64,000 nt of DNA, taken from positions 372,001-436,000 of the forward strand of contig NZ_QANS01000002.1 in NCBI RefSeq assembly GCF_003052265.1. The letters run 5' to 3'. This DNA is from Stenotrophobium rhamnosiphilum (GTDB lineage Bacteria; Pseudomonadota; Gammaproteobacteria; Nevskiales; Nevskiaceae). A program made the translations under genes and the position numbers. Positions 37,358-47,939 of the stretch are shown in pieces; the first letter of the stretch is position 1; each line of letters begins with the position of its first letter. The notes under the pieces were generated by a model, which did not search any database, was not told the origin of the DNA, and saw nothing but the letters and a program-made list of their open reading frames with translations.

Positions 37358-39757
37358 GTGGAAACTCTGAACGATCGGCAAGCCCCCGTACTACCTTTAC
37401 GCGATGTTGTGGTTTTTCCACACATGGCGATCCCTCTCTTTGTGGGCCGCGAAAAGTCGATCAAAGCACTGTCTGCTGCCATGCAGGACGACAAGCGCAT
37501 TCTTCTGCTCGCCCAGCGCACTGCGGATGCGGATGATCCTGTCGGCAAAGATCTTTACGAAGTCGGCACCCTCGCCAGCATCTTGCAGATGCTCAAACTC
37601 CCAGACGGCACCGTCAAAGTGCTGGTGGAAGGCGTGCGTCGCGCTCGCGTCATTAGTCTTGATGAAAGCGGCGACTACCTCACTGCCGAATGCCACCCAC
37701 TTCCGGAAGACGCTGGCGGCATCACTGACAACAAAGAAACCGACGCGCTGGCGCGTTCGGTGCTGAGTCAGTTTGAGCAGTACGCCAAGCTCAACAAGAA
37801 AATTCCTGCCGAGTTGCTGCCGTCACTGACGAGCATGGACTCACCGGGCCGCTTGGCCGACACCATCTCTGCGCACTTGTCGCTGAAATTGGAAGACAAG
37901 CAGAACGTGCTGGAACTGGATAACGCCCAGACTCGTCTTGAGCATGTAATGAAAATGCTCGAAGGCGAAATTGATGTGATGCAGATCGAGAAAAAGATCC
38001 GCGGTCGCGTCAAACAGCAGATGGAAAAGAATCAGCGCGAGTACTACCTCAACGAGCAGATCAAGGCGATCCAGAAAGAGCTCGGCGAGAACGAAGATGG
38101 TCCTAGCGAGCAGGAAGAATTGGCTGCGAAGATTGAAAAATCTGGCATGCCGAAAGAAGCTAAGAACAAAGCACGCGCCGAGTTCAACAAGCTGAAGATG
38201 ATGCCTGCGATGTCGGCCGAAGCCACCGTCGTGCGCAACTATCTCGACGTGCTAACGCAGGTGCCTTGGAAGAAACACACCAAGACGCACATTGATCTGA
38301 AGGCTTGCCAAGATAAACTGGATGCTGATCACTACGGCCTTGAGAAAATCAAAGAGCGCATTGTTGAACATCTCGCGGTGCAATCACGCGTGAAGAAATT
38401 GCGCGGCCCGATTCTCTGCCTCGTCGGCCCTCCTGGCGTGGGTAAGACTTCGCTGGGTCGTTCGATTGCGGAATCAGTGAATCGCAAATTCGTTCGCATG
38501 TCGCTCGGCGGCGTGCGTGATGAAGCTGAGATTCGCGGTCACCGTCGTACTTACATCGGCTCCATGCCCGGCAAGATCGTTCAGAGCTTGAGCAAAGTTG
38601 GCGTCAAAAACCCGCTGTTCCTGCTTGATGAAATCGACAAGATGAGCACGGATTTCCGTGGCGATCCTTCGTCGGCGTTGCTGGAGGTTTTGGATCCAGA
38701 ACAGAACAGCACATTTAACGATCACTATCTGGAAGTCGATTTCGACTTGTCTGATGTGATGTTCATTGCAACGGCCAACACGCTCAACATTCCGGGCCCG
38801 CTGCTCGATCGTATGGAAGTGATCCGCATCCCCGGCTACACCGAGGATGAGAAGCTCAACATCGCCAAGCAGTACCTGATCCCTAAACAGGTGAAGGCCA
38901 ACGGCTTGAATGTGGATGAGTTGGAGATCAACGACAAAGCGATTCTCGCCGCCATCCGCCACTACACACGTGAAGCTGGCGTGCGTAGCCTTGAGCGTTT
39001 GATGAGCAAGATTGCACGTAAGGTTGTGAAGCAATTGCTGCTCAAGCCAGACGATAAGAAGGTCAAAGTCACTGAAAAGAATCTCGAGAAATATCTCGGC
39101 GTTCAGCAGTTCCGCTTTGGTCGCGCTGAAGACAAGAACCAAGTGGGTCAGGTCACCGGCTTGGCGTGGACAGAAGTGGGCGGCGAACTGCTGACCATCG
39201 AAGCTGCGCTGGCTCCGGGCAAAGGCAAGATGACGCAGACGGGTTCGCTCGGCAACGTCATGCAGGAATCGATTCAGGCCGCGCTCACCGTCGTGCGTTC
39301 ACGCGCAACGTCGCTGGGCATTGATCCGAAGTTCTACGAGACCAACGACATCCATGTGCACGTACCGGAAGGCGCGACGCCGAAAGATGGTCCGTCGGCT
39401 GGTGTCGCTATGTGCGTCGCGCTGGTATCAGCACTCACCAACATTCCGGTGCGTGCAGACGTCGCGATGACCGGCGAAATCACGCTGCGTGGCGAAGTGT
39501 TGCCTATCGGCGGACTCAAGGAAAAGTTGCTCGCTGCTCAACGCGGCGGCATCCAGACCGTGATGATCCCGCACGAGAACGTGAAGGATCTTGCAGACAT
39601 TCCGGACAACGTGAAGAGCAAGCTCAACATCGAACCGGTACGCTGGATTGATGATGCGCTGAAGATTGCTCTGGAACGTGCGCCGGAAGCGAAGCCCGTT
39701 GCTGAAGCTACTCCAGCTGCTGCACCCGCAGTGCCTGAAGTGCCTCGCGCTCACTAA
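37358..39757 (+). CDS. lon: ATP-dependent protease La
   Basis: 799 aa. LonA layout: N-terminal substrate-binding domain ([14 protein letters not shown] at the start), AAA+ module with Walker [10 protein letters not shown] near 357-365 and FLLDEIDKM as Walker B, and a C-terminal serine protease domain with the Ser-Lys dyad S680 (DGPSAGVA) and K723 (GGLKEK). It degrades misfolded and regulatory proteins in the cytoplasm. The start is a GTG with GGAG seven bases upstream. A heat-shock-type promoter precedes it. The C-terminal tail is alanine- and proline-rich. Confidence 0.97.
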   Translation: METLNDRQAPVLPLRDVVVFPHMAIPLFVGREKSIKALSAAMQDDKRILLLAQRTADADDPVGKDLYEVGTLASILQMLKLPDGTVKVLVEGVRRARVISLDESGDYLTAECHPLPEDAGGITDNKETDALARSVLSQFEQYAKLNKKIPAELLPSLTSMDSPGRLADTISAHLSLKLEDKQNVLELDNAQTRLEHVMKMLEGEIDVMQIEKKIRGRVKQQMEKNQREYYLNEQIKAIQKELGENEDGPSEQEELAAKIEKSGMPKEAKNKARAEFNKLKMMPAMSAEATVVRNYLDVLTQVPWKKHTKTHIDLKACQDKLDADHYGLEKIKERIVEHLAVQSRVKKLRGPILCLVGPPGVGKTSLGRSIAESVNRKFVRMSLGGVRDEAEIRGHRRTYIGSMPGKIVQSLSKVGVKNPLFLLDEIDKMSTDFRGDPSSALLEVLDPEQNSTFNDHYLEVDFDLSDVMFIATANTLNIPGPLLDRMEVIRIPGYTEDEKLNIAKQYLIPKQVKANGLNVDELEINDKAILAAIRHYTREAGVRSLERLMSKIARKVVKQLLLKPDDKKVKVTEKNLEKYLGVQQFRFGRAEDKNQVGQVTGLAWTEVGGELLTIEAALAPGKGKMTQTGSLGNVMQESIQAALTVVRSRATSLGIDPKFYETNDIHVHVPEGATPKDGPSAGVAMCVALVSALTNIPVRADVAMTGEITLRGEVLPIGGLKEKLLAAQRGGIQTVMIPHENVKDLADIPDNVKSKLNIEPVRWIDDALKIALERAPEAKPVAEATPAAAPAVPEVPRAH

Positions 39758-39765
39758 GAGCTATC

Positions 39766-39795
39766 TGTCATCCCGAAACGTAGTGAGGGATGACA
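39766..39795. repeat. Short palindromic repeat after lon
   Basis: TGTCATCCC (39766-39774) and GGGATGACA (39787-39795) are perfect 9-base inverted arms around a 12-base loop (GAAACGTAGTGA). This form is a common dispersed palindrome in proteobacterial intergenic DNA. Confidence 0.55.
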
Positions 39796-39807
39796 AGACA
39801 CACTAGG

Positions 39808-39841
39808 GGGCGGCTGATTGAATCAGCCGCCCTATTTTTTT
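39808..39841 (+). terminator. Terminator of lon
   Basis: GGGCGGCTGATT (39808-39819) and AATCAGCCGCCC (39821-39832) are perfect inverted arms, so the loop must be formed by opening the innermost pairs; TATTTTTTT follows. It overlaps the last bases of the convergent methyltransferase gene. Confidence 0.9.
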
Positions 39842-40671
39842 GTCTGCCTCACCGCCACAACACCATCTCCATTCATCTCGGTGGCAAACCCCGCCTTCTG
39901 CAAACGCGTAGCCACTTCCGTCGGCAGATCGCGCCTGCTGGTGAGTTTGTTTGGCGCGCCGGTGTAATGAAACATGCGCCCTTTCGGTTTGATCACTCGC
40001 GCAAGCTGATCGTAAAAAGCTTGCGAGTACAGCTCGCCTGCAATACCAAAGCGCGGTGGATCGTGAAGGATGGCATCGACCGATGCATCGGGCAGCTTGG
40101 CGATGTGCTCAGTCACATCACCATTGGTCAGCGTCAATGCGTTGTCCGCTTCATGATCCGGCGACCATGAATTGAGGCTGCGCAGCCAGATCACATCCAG
40201 ATTTTTCTCAAACGAAATGATTTGTGCAGCATCGCCACTCAAGCAACACGCTGCGAAATAGCCAAGACCACCACAAGTATCCAGCACCACTTTGCCGCGT
40301 GGCTGAATCAAGCCAACCTTGCGTTCGGCATCCGCGTAGGGCGAAACCTGCGCCGTCGGTAACATCTTGATGCCATCAATTTCGAAAGTCGGCGCGCCCC
40401 ATTCGGTAGGCACCAACTTGATCAGCGAATTGCTGAAACGCGAGATCGACTCAAAACTCTCACCATCCCAGCAATAGATCGTGCGGTCTTTGCAGGTATC
40501 CAAAAACGGAAACTGCGTGCCATTCCACGTCCATGCCGATGAAGTCACTTCAACAGTCGTCGTGGAACGGCCAAGGTCTAGCGAGCATTCAACAACAGCG
40601 CCGGCCGCTCTCACTGCCAGCAGCGATTCGTGCACGGCTAAGGTCAATAGTGGGCCCTTGTACTTGCTCAT
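39832..40671 (-). CDS. Class I SAM-dependent methyltransferase (COG2521-like)
   Basis: 279 aa. Residues 130-139 (LDTCGGLGYF) form the SAM-binding motif I, ISFEKN (151-156) the acidic motif II and HDPPRF (203-208) a DPPR-type motif IV of methyltransferases acting on exocyclic nitrogen, which suggests a nucleic acid or protein amide substrate. The N-terminal 110 residues do not resemble a known domain to me. The pattern recalls the COG2521 group of predicted methyltransferases; the substrate is unknown. Convergent with lon; the stop lies within the lon terminator. Confidence 0.7.
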   Translation of the reverse strand: MSKYKGPLLTLAVHESLLAVRAAGAVVECSLDLGRSTTTVEVTSSAWTWNGTQFPFLDTCKDRTIYCWDGESFESISRFSNSLIKLVPTEWGAPTFEIDGIKMLPTAQVSPYADAERKVGLIQPRGKVVLDTCGGLGYFAACCLSGDAAQIISFEKNLDVIWLRSLNSWSPDHEADNALTLTNGDVTEHIAKLPDASVDAILHDPPRFGIAGELYSQAFYDQLARVIKPKGRMFHYTGAPNKLTSRRDLPTEVATRLQKAGFATEMNGDGVVAVRQTKK

Positions 40672-40771
40672 TTCTCGTGGGTTCTGTGCCGAGGATCAGG
40701 CGGCCCGTATGGTAAGCGAGTTTGCGCGCCGCATGCCTACAGCAACGGCCACTCGTTTAGAATGACGGCCC

Positions 40772-41398
40772 ATGAACATCATCCTTCTCCTAACCACCCT
40801 CGCCGCTCTACTCAGCGGCCCGCTGCTCTATGCAGTGGCCAAGGGTCGACCGAAGCTGGTCAAGGTCATGGATATCTTCGTGATGATCAGCGTCGCTGCA
40901 TTGGTGCTGATTGAGGTCGTTCCAGAAACCTACGAACAAGCCGGACTCTGGAGCTTTGTGTTTATTGGCCTGGGCCTGCTCGGCCCCAGCGTGCTGGAAC
41001 ACCTGCTGACACGCGCCCGTCGCGAAGCACACTTTGCTGCACTGGCCGTCGCCATCATTGGATTGATGTTGCATAGCTTTGGTGATGGAACCGCACTCTC
41101 GACTGGTGGCGGCACCAATCACCAGATCGCATTGGCACTAGCCGTTGCCATCCACAGCGTGCCCGTGGGTCTTGCAACCTGGTGGCTAATGTTCCCAGTG
41201 TTTGGTCGCGGACTGCCTGCGTTCACGCTGGCTGCAATGTGCGCCAGCACGATTGCTGGTTACATCTTCGGCGTTGAAATCAGCAGTGGTATTGATCCAC
41301 GCGTTTGGGCTTTGTTCCAGGCCTTGGTTGCCGGGTCAATCCTGCACGTCGTGTTCGGACGGCCACACGCGCAGGGCCATCACGGCCACAATCACTAA
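40772..41398 (+). CDS. ZIP-like metal transporter family protein
   Basis: 208 aa polytopic membrane protein with about seven hydrophobic segments and a His-rich C-terminus (HAQGHHGHNH). The two core metal-site helices of ZIP proteins can be recognised as LHSFGDGTAL (100-109) and AIHSVPVGLAT (127-137). In typical ZIPs the second motif reads HSxPEG; here the Glu is replaced by Val (132), while the histidines are kept. It may move a different ion, or have lost or altered transport. The ATG lies 100 bases from the divergent methyltransferase start. Confidence 0.6.
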   Translation: MNIILLLTTLAALLSGPLLYAVAKGRPKLVKVMDIFVMISVAALVLIEVVPETYEQAGLWSFVFIGLGLLGPSVLEHLLTRARREAHFAALAVAIIGLMLHSFGDGTALSTGGGTNHQIALALAVAIHSVPVGLATWWLMFPVFGRGLPAFTLAAMCASTIAGYIFGVEISSGIDPRVWALFQALVAGSILHVVFGRPHAQGHHGHNH

Positions 41399-41421
41399 GA
41401 ACGTTAAGAGTTTCGACTATC

Positions 41422-41799
41422 GTGTTAGTTCGCTTCACAGTACTGTCGTTGGATTCAGACTCCGGCTACAACGCTGGTATCTTGGTAGCGGCACACAAGC
41501 TACGCGATGAGGGCAACCTAACTGTTGAGGAACATAGACAGCTCCGCCTCTGCCTCAAGTGGTTCAATGATGAACTGGAGATTCCAACCATATTGAAAGA
41601 ACCGGAGCATCGGCGAGCCATTTCCTGGTTTAAATCCGAAGCCAAAGAGCCAATTGCCAAGATGTGGGAGTTAAAAAAAGTTCTTATCGAGCATGGAATT
41701 CATGTCGAGGTTCTTCATACGATAGATCCGGGAGTGGTTGTCTATGAAGATAAATGGCAGGTCATTGCAAAACCTCAGAAACGGCTGCGTTCCCAATGA
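41422..41799 (+). CDS. Small conserved hypothetical protein
   Basis: 125 aa from a GTG at 41422 (VLVRFTVLSLDSDSGYNAGILVAA). No signal peptide or membrane helix. It resembles an unnamed family of soluble proteins with the pattern D-S-x4-GI-x2-A-x2-L near the start, LKWFNDELEIP in the middle and HGIHVEVLHTIDPGVVVYEDKWQVIA at the C-terminus. I do not know its function. The coding region is less GC-rich than its neighbours and stands alone, so transfer or fast evolution is possible. An in-frame opening reaches back to 41305, inside the previous gene. Confidence 0.65.
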   Translation: MLVRFTVLSLDSDSGYNAGILVAAHKLRDEGNLTVEEHRQLRLCLKWFNDELEIPTILKEPEHRRAISWFKSEAKEPIAKMWELKKVLIEHGIHVEVLHTIDPGVVVYEDKWQVIAKPQKRLRSQ

Positions 41800-41847
41800 A
41801 TCGCACTCATAAAATCGCCATGATTCGGGGCAAACAGAGCTCCGGCT

Positions 41848-43197
41848 TTAAGTCCTATTGATCCCAGCAATCTTCATCGCCAGTTCCAAAGCCTGTTCGT
41901 AATTCAAACGCGGATCAACCGTCGTCTTATAAGCACGCTGCAAATCCTCATCCGCAAGATTGCGTGCGCCGCCGGTGCATTCGGTGACGTCTTCACCCGT
42001 CAGTTCCAAATGCACGCCGCCGAGTATTGAGCCGCAGCGCGCGTGGATTTCGAAGGCCTGCGTAACTTCCGAAAGAATGTCGTCGAATCGTCGTGTCTTC
42101 ACGCCGCTGGCAGTGGACTGTGTATTGCCATGCATCGGATCGCAGATCCACAACACCTTGTGACCCGCAGCACGAACGGCTTCAATGAGCTGCGGCAGAT
42201 GCTGCGCGATCTTGCCTGCGCCCATGCGGTGAATCAGTGTGAGGCGGCCCGGTTCATTGGTCGGATTCAGAATGGCGCAAAGCTCCAGCACCCATTCTTT
42301 TGACATCGTTGGCCCAACCTTCACACCGATCGGGTTTCGAATGCCACGGCAATATTCGACATGCGCGCCATTTACATCGGCAGTGCGCATGCCAATCCAT
42401 GGATAGTGCGTCGACAGGTTGTACCAGCCGGGACTGCGCGGCACTTGGCGTGTCAGTGCTTGTTCGTACGAGAGCAACAGTGCTTCGTGCGAGGTGTAGA
42501 AATCGACGCGCGAGAAATCACTGACGGACTGACCCGCGAGCGTTTCCATGAACCGCAGCGAATCGCCAAGCGTATCGACCATACGTTGGTAATCAACGGC
42601 CAACGGCGAATGCTTCACCCAAGCAAGATCCCAATATTCCGGATGATGAAGATCAGCAAAGCCACCATCAATCAGACCGCGGACAAAATTCATCGTTAGC
42701 GCCGAGTAAGCATGGGCGCGGAGCAGGTTATAGGGGTTGGGCGTGCGAGCGGCTTCGGTGAACTCTGGCGAATTAACCAGATCACCGCGATAACACGGCA
42801 GCGTCACACCGTTCTTGGTTTCGGTGTCTGCCGAACGTGGTTTGGCATATTGGCCAGCGAATCGGCCGACACGTACCACGCGCTTCTGCATGCCGTGAAC
42901 GAGCACCAGCGACATCTGCAGCAACACCTTCAAGCGATTGGCGATCAGTGGCGACTGGCAGTCGGCAAAACTCTCAGCACAGTCTCCGCCCTGCAATACA
43001 AAGCGGCGACCTTCTTGCGCCTCGGCCAACTGAGCCTTGAGCGCATTAACCTCCCATGACGTCACCAAAGGCGGAAGCAGGCGCAGCTGCTCTACGGTGC
43101 TGGCTAGCGCCGCAGCGTCGGGATATTGCGGCTGTTGCACCGCAGGCTTTTTCTGCCAGCTATCGGGCAGCCAGAGATTTGAAGATTCCATACTCAT
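41848..43197 (-). CDS. 3-deoxy-7-phosphoheptulonate synthase, class II
   Basis: 449 aa type II (plant-like) DAHP synthase, the first enzyme of the shikimate route, joining phosphoenolpyruvate and erythrose 4-phosphate. Recognised from FVLQGGDCAESF, VGRFAGQYAKPRS, CRGIRNPIGVKVGP, ICDPMHGNT and GGVHLELTGEDVTEC. Metal and substrate residues of the family (Cys in GGDCAES, His in MHGNT, Glu in HLELTGE) are present. Start ATG at 43197 or 43191. Divergent from mutS. Confidence 0.95.
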   Translation of the reverse strand: MSMESSNLWLPDSWQKKPAVQQPQYPDAAALASTVEQLRLLPPLVTSWEVNALKAQLAEAQEGRRFVLQGGDCAESFADCQSPLIANRLKVLLQMSLVLVHGMQKRVVRVGRFAGQYAKPRSADTETKNGVTLPCYRGDLVNSPEFTEAARTPNPYNLLRAHAYSALTMNFVRGLIDGGFADLHHPEYWDLAWVKHSPLAVDYQRMVDTLGDSLRFMETLAGQSVSDFSRVDFYTSHEALLLSYEQALTRQVPRSPGWYNLSTHYPWIGMRTADVNGAHVEYCRGIRNPIGVKVGPTMSKEWVLELCAILNPTNEPGRLTLIHRMGAGKIAQHLPQLIEAVRAAGHKVLWICDPMHGNTQSTASGVKTRRFDDILSEVTQAFEIHARCGSILGGVHLELTGEDVTECTGGARNLADEDLQRAYKTTVDPRLNYEQALELAMKIAGINRT

Positions 43198-43261
43198 ATT
43201 GTAGCGGTTACAGCGATAATAGAGACCAGCCTAAGTCCACCCTCATTCCTCTCGCTTGCCC

Positions 43262-45844
43262 ATGACTGCCGCGCCTTTTGCCGACCACACACCGCTGATG
43301 CAGCAGTACTTAGGCATCAAGGCGCAGCATCCAGACGCGCTGGTGCTGTTCCGCATGGGCGACTTTTACGAGTTGTTCTACGACGACGCTCGCAAAGCCG
43401 TGCGCCTGCTCAACATCACGCTGACGCAGCGTGGCGAATCCGCTGGCTCGCCGATCATCATGGCGGGCGTGCCGTATCACGCGATTGAGCAATATCTCGC
43501 GCGCCTGATTAAGGCCGGTGAATCAGTCGCGATTGCCGAACAAGTGGGCGAAGTCGGCGTCGACAAAGGCCCCGTGCGTCGCGAAGTCGTGCGCATCATC
43601 ACGCCGGGCACTGCAACTGAAGAAGCTTTGCTCGATCCACGCTCACAGAACTTGCTCGCCGCAGTCAGCACCACGCGCGATCGTTTTGGTTTGGCATGGC
43701 TAGAACTTTCCTCAGGACGTTTTTCCGTTCTGGAAACCACACGCCTTGCTGACCTGATCGCAGAGTTGCAACGCCTGCGTCCTAGCGAGCTACTAGCACC
43801 CGATGGCGCGATGCCGGAACTGCCGGGCTCAACGCCACGCTCGCGTCCGGTTTGGCATTTTGATCAAGCCTCGGCTTATCGCTTGCTCACCGAACAATTC
43901 CAAACCAAAGACCTACGCGGCTTCGGTTGCGAAGACATGGGCGCTGCAATTGGCGCTGCAGGCGCGCTGCTGCAATACGTTCAGGAGACGCAGAAATCTG
44001 CACTGCCGCATCTCACTGGCCTGCGTAGCGAGAATCCTGACGAGACCTTGATTCTTGATGCATCGACGCGCCGCAATCTGGAAATTGATCGCTCTATCTC
44101 CGGCTCGCATGACTTCACATTGCTGAGCGTGATTGATCGCTGCATCACCCACATGGGCTCACGCGCCCTACACCGCTGGATGACGCGTCCACTGCGTCAG
44201 AAGCTGGCATTGGATGCACGTTACCAAGCCATTACCAGCCTGCTCGACAACGGCGGCTATAAAACACTGCGCGATGCACTCAAAGATATCGCCGACATGG
44301 AACGCATCCTCGCGCGCGTGGCGCTGCGCAGCGCACGTCCGCGTGATCTTGTTGGCCTGAGCCAGAGCCTTAATGCGCTGCCCGGTATTCAGGCCTCAGT
44401 CGCTGGCATTGAAGCATCACTCGTACTGACACTGGCTCAACGACTCGGCGAACATCGCGAACTTGCCGCCTCGCTTCAAACTTGCCTCGCCGACAGTCCA
44501 CCGATGCTGGTTAAAGACGGTGGCGTGTTCCGCACCGGCTATGACAACACGCTCGATGAGTTGCGTCGCCTGTCCGAGAACGCTGACGGTTATCTGTTGG
44601 ATTTGGAAACGCGCGAACGCGCACGCAGTGGCATCGACTCAATGAAGGTCGGCTACAACCGCGTGCACGGTTATTACCTTGAAGTGAGCAAGCTACACGT
44701 CGCCAAGGTGCCTGCTGATTTCACGCGCCGCCAAACGCTGACCAATGCCGAACGTTACATCACTGAAGAACTGAAGAAGTTCGAAGACCAAGTGCTGTCC
44801 GCACGTGATCGCGCCTTGGCGCGCGAGAAAGAACTTTACGAAGCCTTGTTGGATCGCCTCGCTCGACATCTACAGCCACTACAGGCCAGCGCCGCAGCGA
44901 TTGCAGAACTTGATGTACTGGCTAATTACGCAGAGCGTGCGCAGTCGCTGAATCTGACGCGGCCTGAACTTGTCGATACCGCTTGCGTTGAGATTCGCGC
45001 AGGCCGTCACCCGGTCGTCGAACAAACTTTGACGGGGCCATTCGTTCCCAACGATTTATCGCTAGACGATGGCACGCGTTTATTGATCATCACTGGCCCA
45101 AACATGGGCGGTAAATCAACCTTCATGCGTCAGACCGCCTTGATCGTCTTGCTCGCACACGCCGGCTGTTTCGTACCGGCGGAGTCCGCACGCATTGGGC
45201 CGATTGATCGCATCTTCACCCGCATCGGCGCATCCGATGATTTAGCCACCGGCCAATCCACCTTCATGGTGGAAATGAGCGAGACCGCCAATATCCTTCA
45301 CAACGCTACCGAGCAAAGCTTGGTGTTGATGGATGAAATTGGTCGCGGCACATCGACTTACGATGGCCTCTCGCTAGCACGTGCTTGCGCAGAGCATCTG
45401 TCTGCGACGACGCGCGCATTCACGCTTTTCGCCACGCATTATTTTGAACTGACCGCGCTCGCAGATTCTTTGGCGAATGTTGCCAACGTACATCTCGACG
45501 CTGCGGAATATTCATCTGATAAAGGTGATCGATTGGTGTTTCTGCACCACGTCAAACCGGGCCCGGCGAATCGCAGCTACGGCTTGCAAGTCGCCAGCCT
45601 TGCCGGAGTGCCGCAAGCCGTCATTCGCAACGCGCGAGTTTATTTGCAGCAGTTGGAAAATCGCGCCGCACCTGCAGCCGCTGCGCCTGCTACTGCCGCA
45701 CCAATACCGCAGATGTCTTTGTTTGAAGCGCCGCCTTCAGCTGCACTCAAGCTGCTCGATGGACTCGATCCCGATGCGCTGTCTCCGCGCGAAGCACTCG
45801 AGCTGGTTTACAAGCTCAAGAACACACGCGAGCGCGAAGGCTAG
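43262..45844 (+). CDS. mutS: DNA mismatch repair protein MutS
   Basis: 860 aa. The mismatch-binding Phe-x-Glu motif is in [11 protein letters not shown] near residue 32, the Walker A is GPNMGGKST near 612, and [13 protein letters not shown] is the Walker B and signature. It recognises base mismatches and recruits MutL. The C-terminal end after an alanine/proline-rich linker has the dimer/tetramer helix region ([15 protein letters not shown]). The ATG at 43262 is preferred over a TTG at 43256. Confidence 0.97.
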   Translation: MTAAPFADHTPLMQQYLGIKAQHPDALVLFRMGDFYELFYDDARKAVRLLNITLTQRGESAGSPIIMAGVPYHAIEQYLARLIKAGESVAIAEQVGEVGVDKGPVRREVVRIITPGTATEEALLDPRSQNLLAAVSTTRDRFGLAWLELSSGRFSVLETTRLADLIAELQRLRPSELLAPDGAMPELPGSTPRSRPVWHFDQASAYRLLTEQFQTKDLRGFGCEDMGAAIGAAGALLQYVQETQKSALPHLTGLRSENPDETLILDASTRRNLEIDRSISGSHDFTLLSVIDRCITHMGSRALHRWMTRPLRQKLALDARYQAITSLLDNGGYKTLRDALKDIADMERILARVALRSARPRDLVGLSQSLNALPGIQASVAGIEASLVLTLAQRLGEHRELAASLQTCLADSPPMLVKDGGVFRTGYDNTLDELRRLSENADGYLLDLETRERARSGIDSMKVGYNRVHGYYLEVSKLHVAKVPADFTRRQTLTNAERYITEELKKFEDQVLSARDRALAREKELYEALLDRLARHLQPLQASAAAIAELDVLANYAERAQSLNLTRPELVDTACVEIRAGRHPVVEQTLTGPFVPNDLSLDDGTRLLIITGPNMGGKSTFMRQTALIVLLAHAGCFVPAESARIGPIDRIFTRIGASDDLATGQSTFMVEMSETANILHNATEQSLVLMDEIGRGTSTYDGLSLARACAEHLSATTRAFTLFATHYFELTALADSLANVANVHLDAAEYSSDKGDRLVFLHHVKPGPANRSYGLQVASLAGVPQAVIRNARVYLQQLENRAAPAAAAPATAAPIPQMSLFEAPPSAALKLLDGLDPDALSPREALELVYKLKNTREREG

Positions 45845-45862
45845 CTAGCTTCTGTACATAAA

Positions 45863-45894
45863 AAAACCCACGCATCTGTTGATGCGTGGGTTTT
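45863..45894. terminator. Bidirectional terminator between mutS and the DUF2505 gene
   Basis: AAAACCCACGCATC (45863-45876) and GATGCGTGGGTTTT (45881-45894) form a 14-bp stem with a TGTT loop and A/T runs on both sides, serving both convergent genes. Confidence 0.92.
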
Positions 45895-45907
45895 AGTCTC
45901 ACCGGAT

Positions 45908-46405
45908 TTAGTAATCCGCGAGAATCTTGTTTGAAGCAGCCACGTCGTTTGCCGATTTGGAGTTGATGTCTTTCACAATCAACGCTTCGATCTTGCCGCC
46001 GATCAGTGGAATGCTGCAGCTGATATTCCACTTCAGAACATTGACGGCACCCTTACCTTCATCTTTCAGTGCCATATCCGCTGTGATTTTTACTGGCGTG
46101 CCTTTGATTTCAACTTCAAGGCGACCCGTCTTCTTGGCAATGTCCCAAACATCGGTCTGCGTGATGTTAACGGTGGTGCCCATGATCTTCTGCGCGAATG
46201 CAGGAATATCAGGGTTGCTCGATTTCATCGAGTACTTGCAGGTGATGCTGAACTGCTTCGCCGTTTTCTGACAGCTCAGCACTTCGATATCCCAACCTTC
46301 AAGCGCCTTGTACTTGCGCTCAAAAAACGCCTGATCGCTATACATCTTGATCACTGTGTCAGCAGGCTTGTTCAGCACATGCCGATCTTCAAATTTCGTT
46401 GCCAT
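45908..46405 (-). CDS. DUF2505 family protein
   Basis: 165 aa, starting MATKFEDRHVLNKPADTVIKMY, with a good GGGGAG ribosome binding site. The overall pattern (polar antiparallel strands followed by a long C-terminal helix region) fits the START/SRPBCC-like fold assigned to DUF2505, a family without a known ligand. No signal peptide. It follows a DUF1329 gene on the same strand after a terminator-like hairpin. Confidence 0.8.
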   Translation of the reverse strand: MATKFEDRHVLNKPADTVIKMYSDQAFFERKYKALEGWDIEVLSCQKTAKQFSITCKYSMKSSNPDIPAFAQKIMGTTVNITQTDVWDIAKKTGRLEVEIKGTPVKITADMALKDEGKGAVNVLKWNISCSIPLIGGKIEALIVKDINSKSANDVAASNKILADY

Positions 46406-46453
46406 AAATTCTCCCCTGTATTTTTGTTCGTTGCGGGCTGCACTAAAACATAA

Positions 46454-46482
46454 GGCCGCTGGAAGATTAACTTCCAGCGGCC
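46454..46482 (-). terminator. Terminator of the DUF1329 gene
   Basis: GGCCGCTGGAAG (46454-46465) and CTTCCAGCGGCC (46471-46482) form a perfect 12-bp stem with a five-base loop; TTATGTTTT follows on the minus strand. Confidence 0.8.
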
Positions 46483-46508
46483 CTAGTGACAACGGTAAAT
46501 TTAAACGC

Positions 46509-47864
46509 TTACTTCGTGGTCATCTTCTGCACAGCAGCAGCGGTGAAGTGGTCATCGCTGTACTTAACCGTACTGTCGATTGGCGCATCTTCATTAAATG
46601 CTGCGGTTACGAAGTAACGGCCCGAGTTGAAGTGATAAATGATTTCAGGAACCGTCGAAGTTGCCTGCAGACCACGTGCATAGATCAGGTGACCTTCCTG
46701 GAACTGGAAGAGCTGATCGCGGTTGTCGTAGTTGTCAGCCATAACGATGTTCCAGCTGTCTTCGTCGAGCTGCAGAACGCGCTTCTTAAAGGTGTGGCTG
46801 GTGCCGGCCTTCAGCGTTGCTTCAACAGTCCAAACGCGGTGCAGTTCATAACGTGGCAGATCTTGGTTCAAGTGCTTAGGACGAGCGAGGTCTTTGTACT
46901 TGACGGTGTTGCCAGCGATTTTGTTGGAGTTGTAAGGAATGATCATTTCCTTCTTGCCAACCAACTTCCAGTTGTAACGATCCAGAGCGCCGTTGAACAT
47001 GTCGACCTGATCATAGAACTGGTTGCCGTCCGTACCTTCGTACGGGTTGTCGCAGCAAACCGATGGAGCGCGACGGATACGCTTGAGGCCTGGCGAGTAG
47101 AGCCAAGCAGCGCGGCCTTCGTTACCGGTTGAAGCTTTTTCAATAACGAGAATGAACGTACCAGCCAAACGTGGCGGAGCAACCGTGCGCGACAGATAAC
47201 GCAGGAACTGTTTGTGGCCTGCGTCCAGAACCTGTGGGTTCTTGATGCTGGCGTAATCAAACTGCACGTCTTCAATGATCTTGGTTGGCTGGAAGCTGCC
47301 ATCCGGCTGCACGATCATCTGGTTGTTGTAGCGAGTACCGACTTCACCGCGCCACTTGAGCTTGTGGTTCCAGATCGGTTCCGCACCATTCTTAGGAATT
47401 GGGAACGGGAAGCCGAGCTTGGCGCCAACAGGATCGTCGGTGCCGTTCAACACGGCGTTGACTGCATTCTCAGCCGTTGCCTTGAGGATAGGCTCTGGGA
47501 AAGTTACAGGACGGTGCGACGGATAAACGTTCATCTTGTAGCTAGGGAAAGTCGACAGCAGCTTGCGATGGCCGTCTGACAACTTGGACGCGTACTGCGC
47601 CATGTTTGCTTTGGTGATCGTGTACAGCGGCTTTTCAGCATCGAACTCAGCGTTCTTTGGCCAATCGCCTTTCAGTGCACCCTGCTGGCCCAGTGGGGTC
47701 CAAGCGGGGATAGTGCCTTCCTTATTGGCAGCTTTTTCAGCGCCGACAGGAGTCAGATCCTTGCCAAGTTTAGCTGCTTCATCAGCAGCAACTTTAGCGC
47801 CTGCCTGCTGAGCGACAAGGCTCAGAGCCAGCACGCCAGCGAGCGTAGCTATCTTCTTCATCAT
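46509..47864 (-). CDS. DUF1329 domain outer-membrane-associated protein
   Basis: 451 aa with a signal peptide (cleavage after AGA, about residue 23) and a DUF1329 domain over most of the mature protein (LTPVGAEKAANKEGTIPAW, GLKRIRRAPSVCCDNP, YELHRVWTVEATLKAG). DUF1329 proteins have a LolA-like beta fold and usually pair with DUF1302 outer-membrane proteins and RND exporters in efflux or export of hydrophobic compounds. No DUF1302 gene lies next to it here; the nearest partner candidates are not in this window. GAGGAGAA precedes the start; ATG at 47864 or 47861. Confidence 0.85.
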   Translation of the reverse strand: MMKKIATLAGVLALSLVAQQAGAKVAADEAAKLGKDLTPVGAEKAANKEGTIPAWTPLGQQGALKGDWPKNAEFDAEKPLYTITKANMAQYASKLSDGHRKLLSTFPSYKMNVYPSHRPVTFPEPILKATAENAVNAVLNGTDDPVGAKLGFPFPIPKNGAEPIWNHKLKWRGEVGTRYNNQMIVQPDGSFQPTKIIEDVQFDYASIKNPQVLDAGHKQFLRYLSRTVAPPRLAGTFILVIEKASTGNEGRAAWLYSPGLKRIRRAPSVCCDNPYEGTDGNQFYDQVDMFNGALDRYNWKLVGKKEMIIPYNSNKIAGNTVKYKDLARPKHLNQDLPRYELHRVWTVEATLKAGTSHTFKKRVLQLDEDSWNIVMADNYDNRDQLFQFQEGHLIYARGLQATSTVPEIIYHFNSGRYFVTAAFNEDAPIDSTVKYSDDHFTAAAVQKMTTK

Positions 47865-47939
47865 ACGAACTTCTCCTCGGGAATAAATCTCGCGCAGCTA
47901 TAAGTTGCGTCGTTGCCTGCACACTACTGCGAATGCAGG

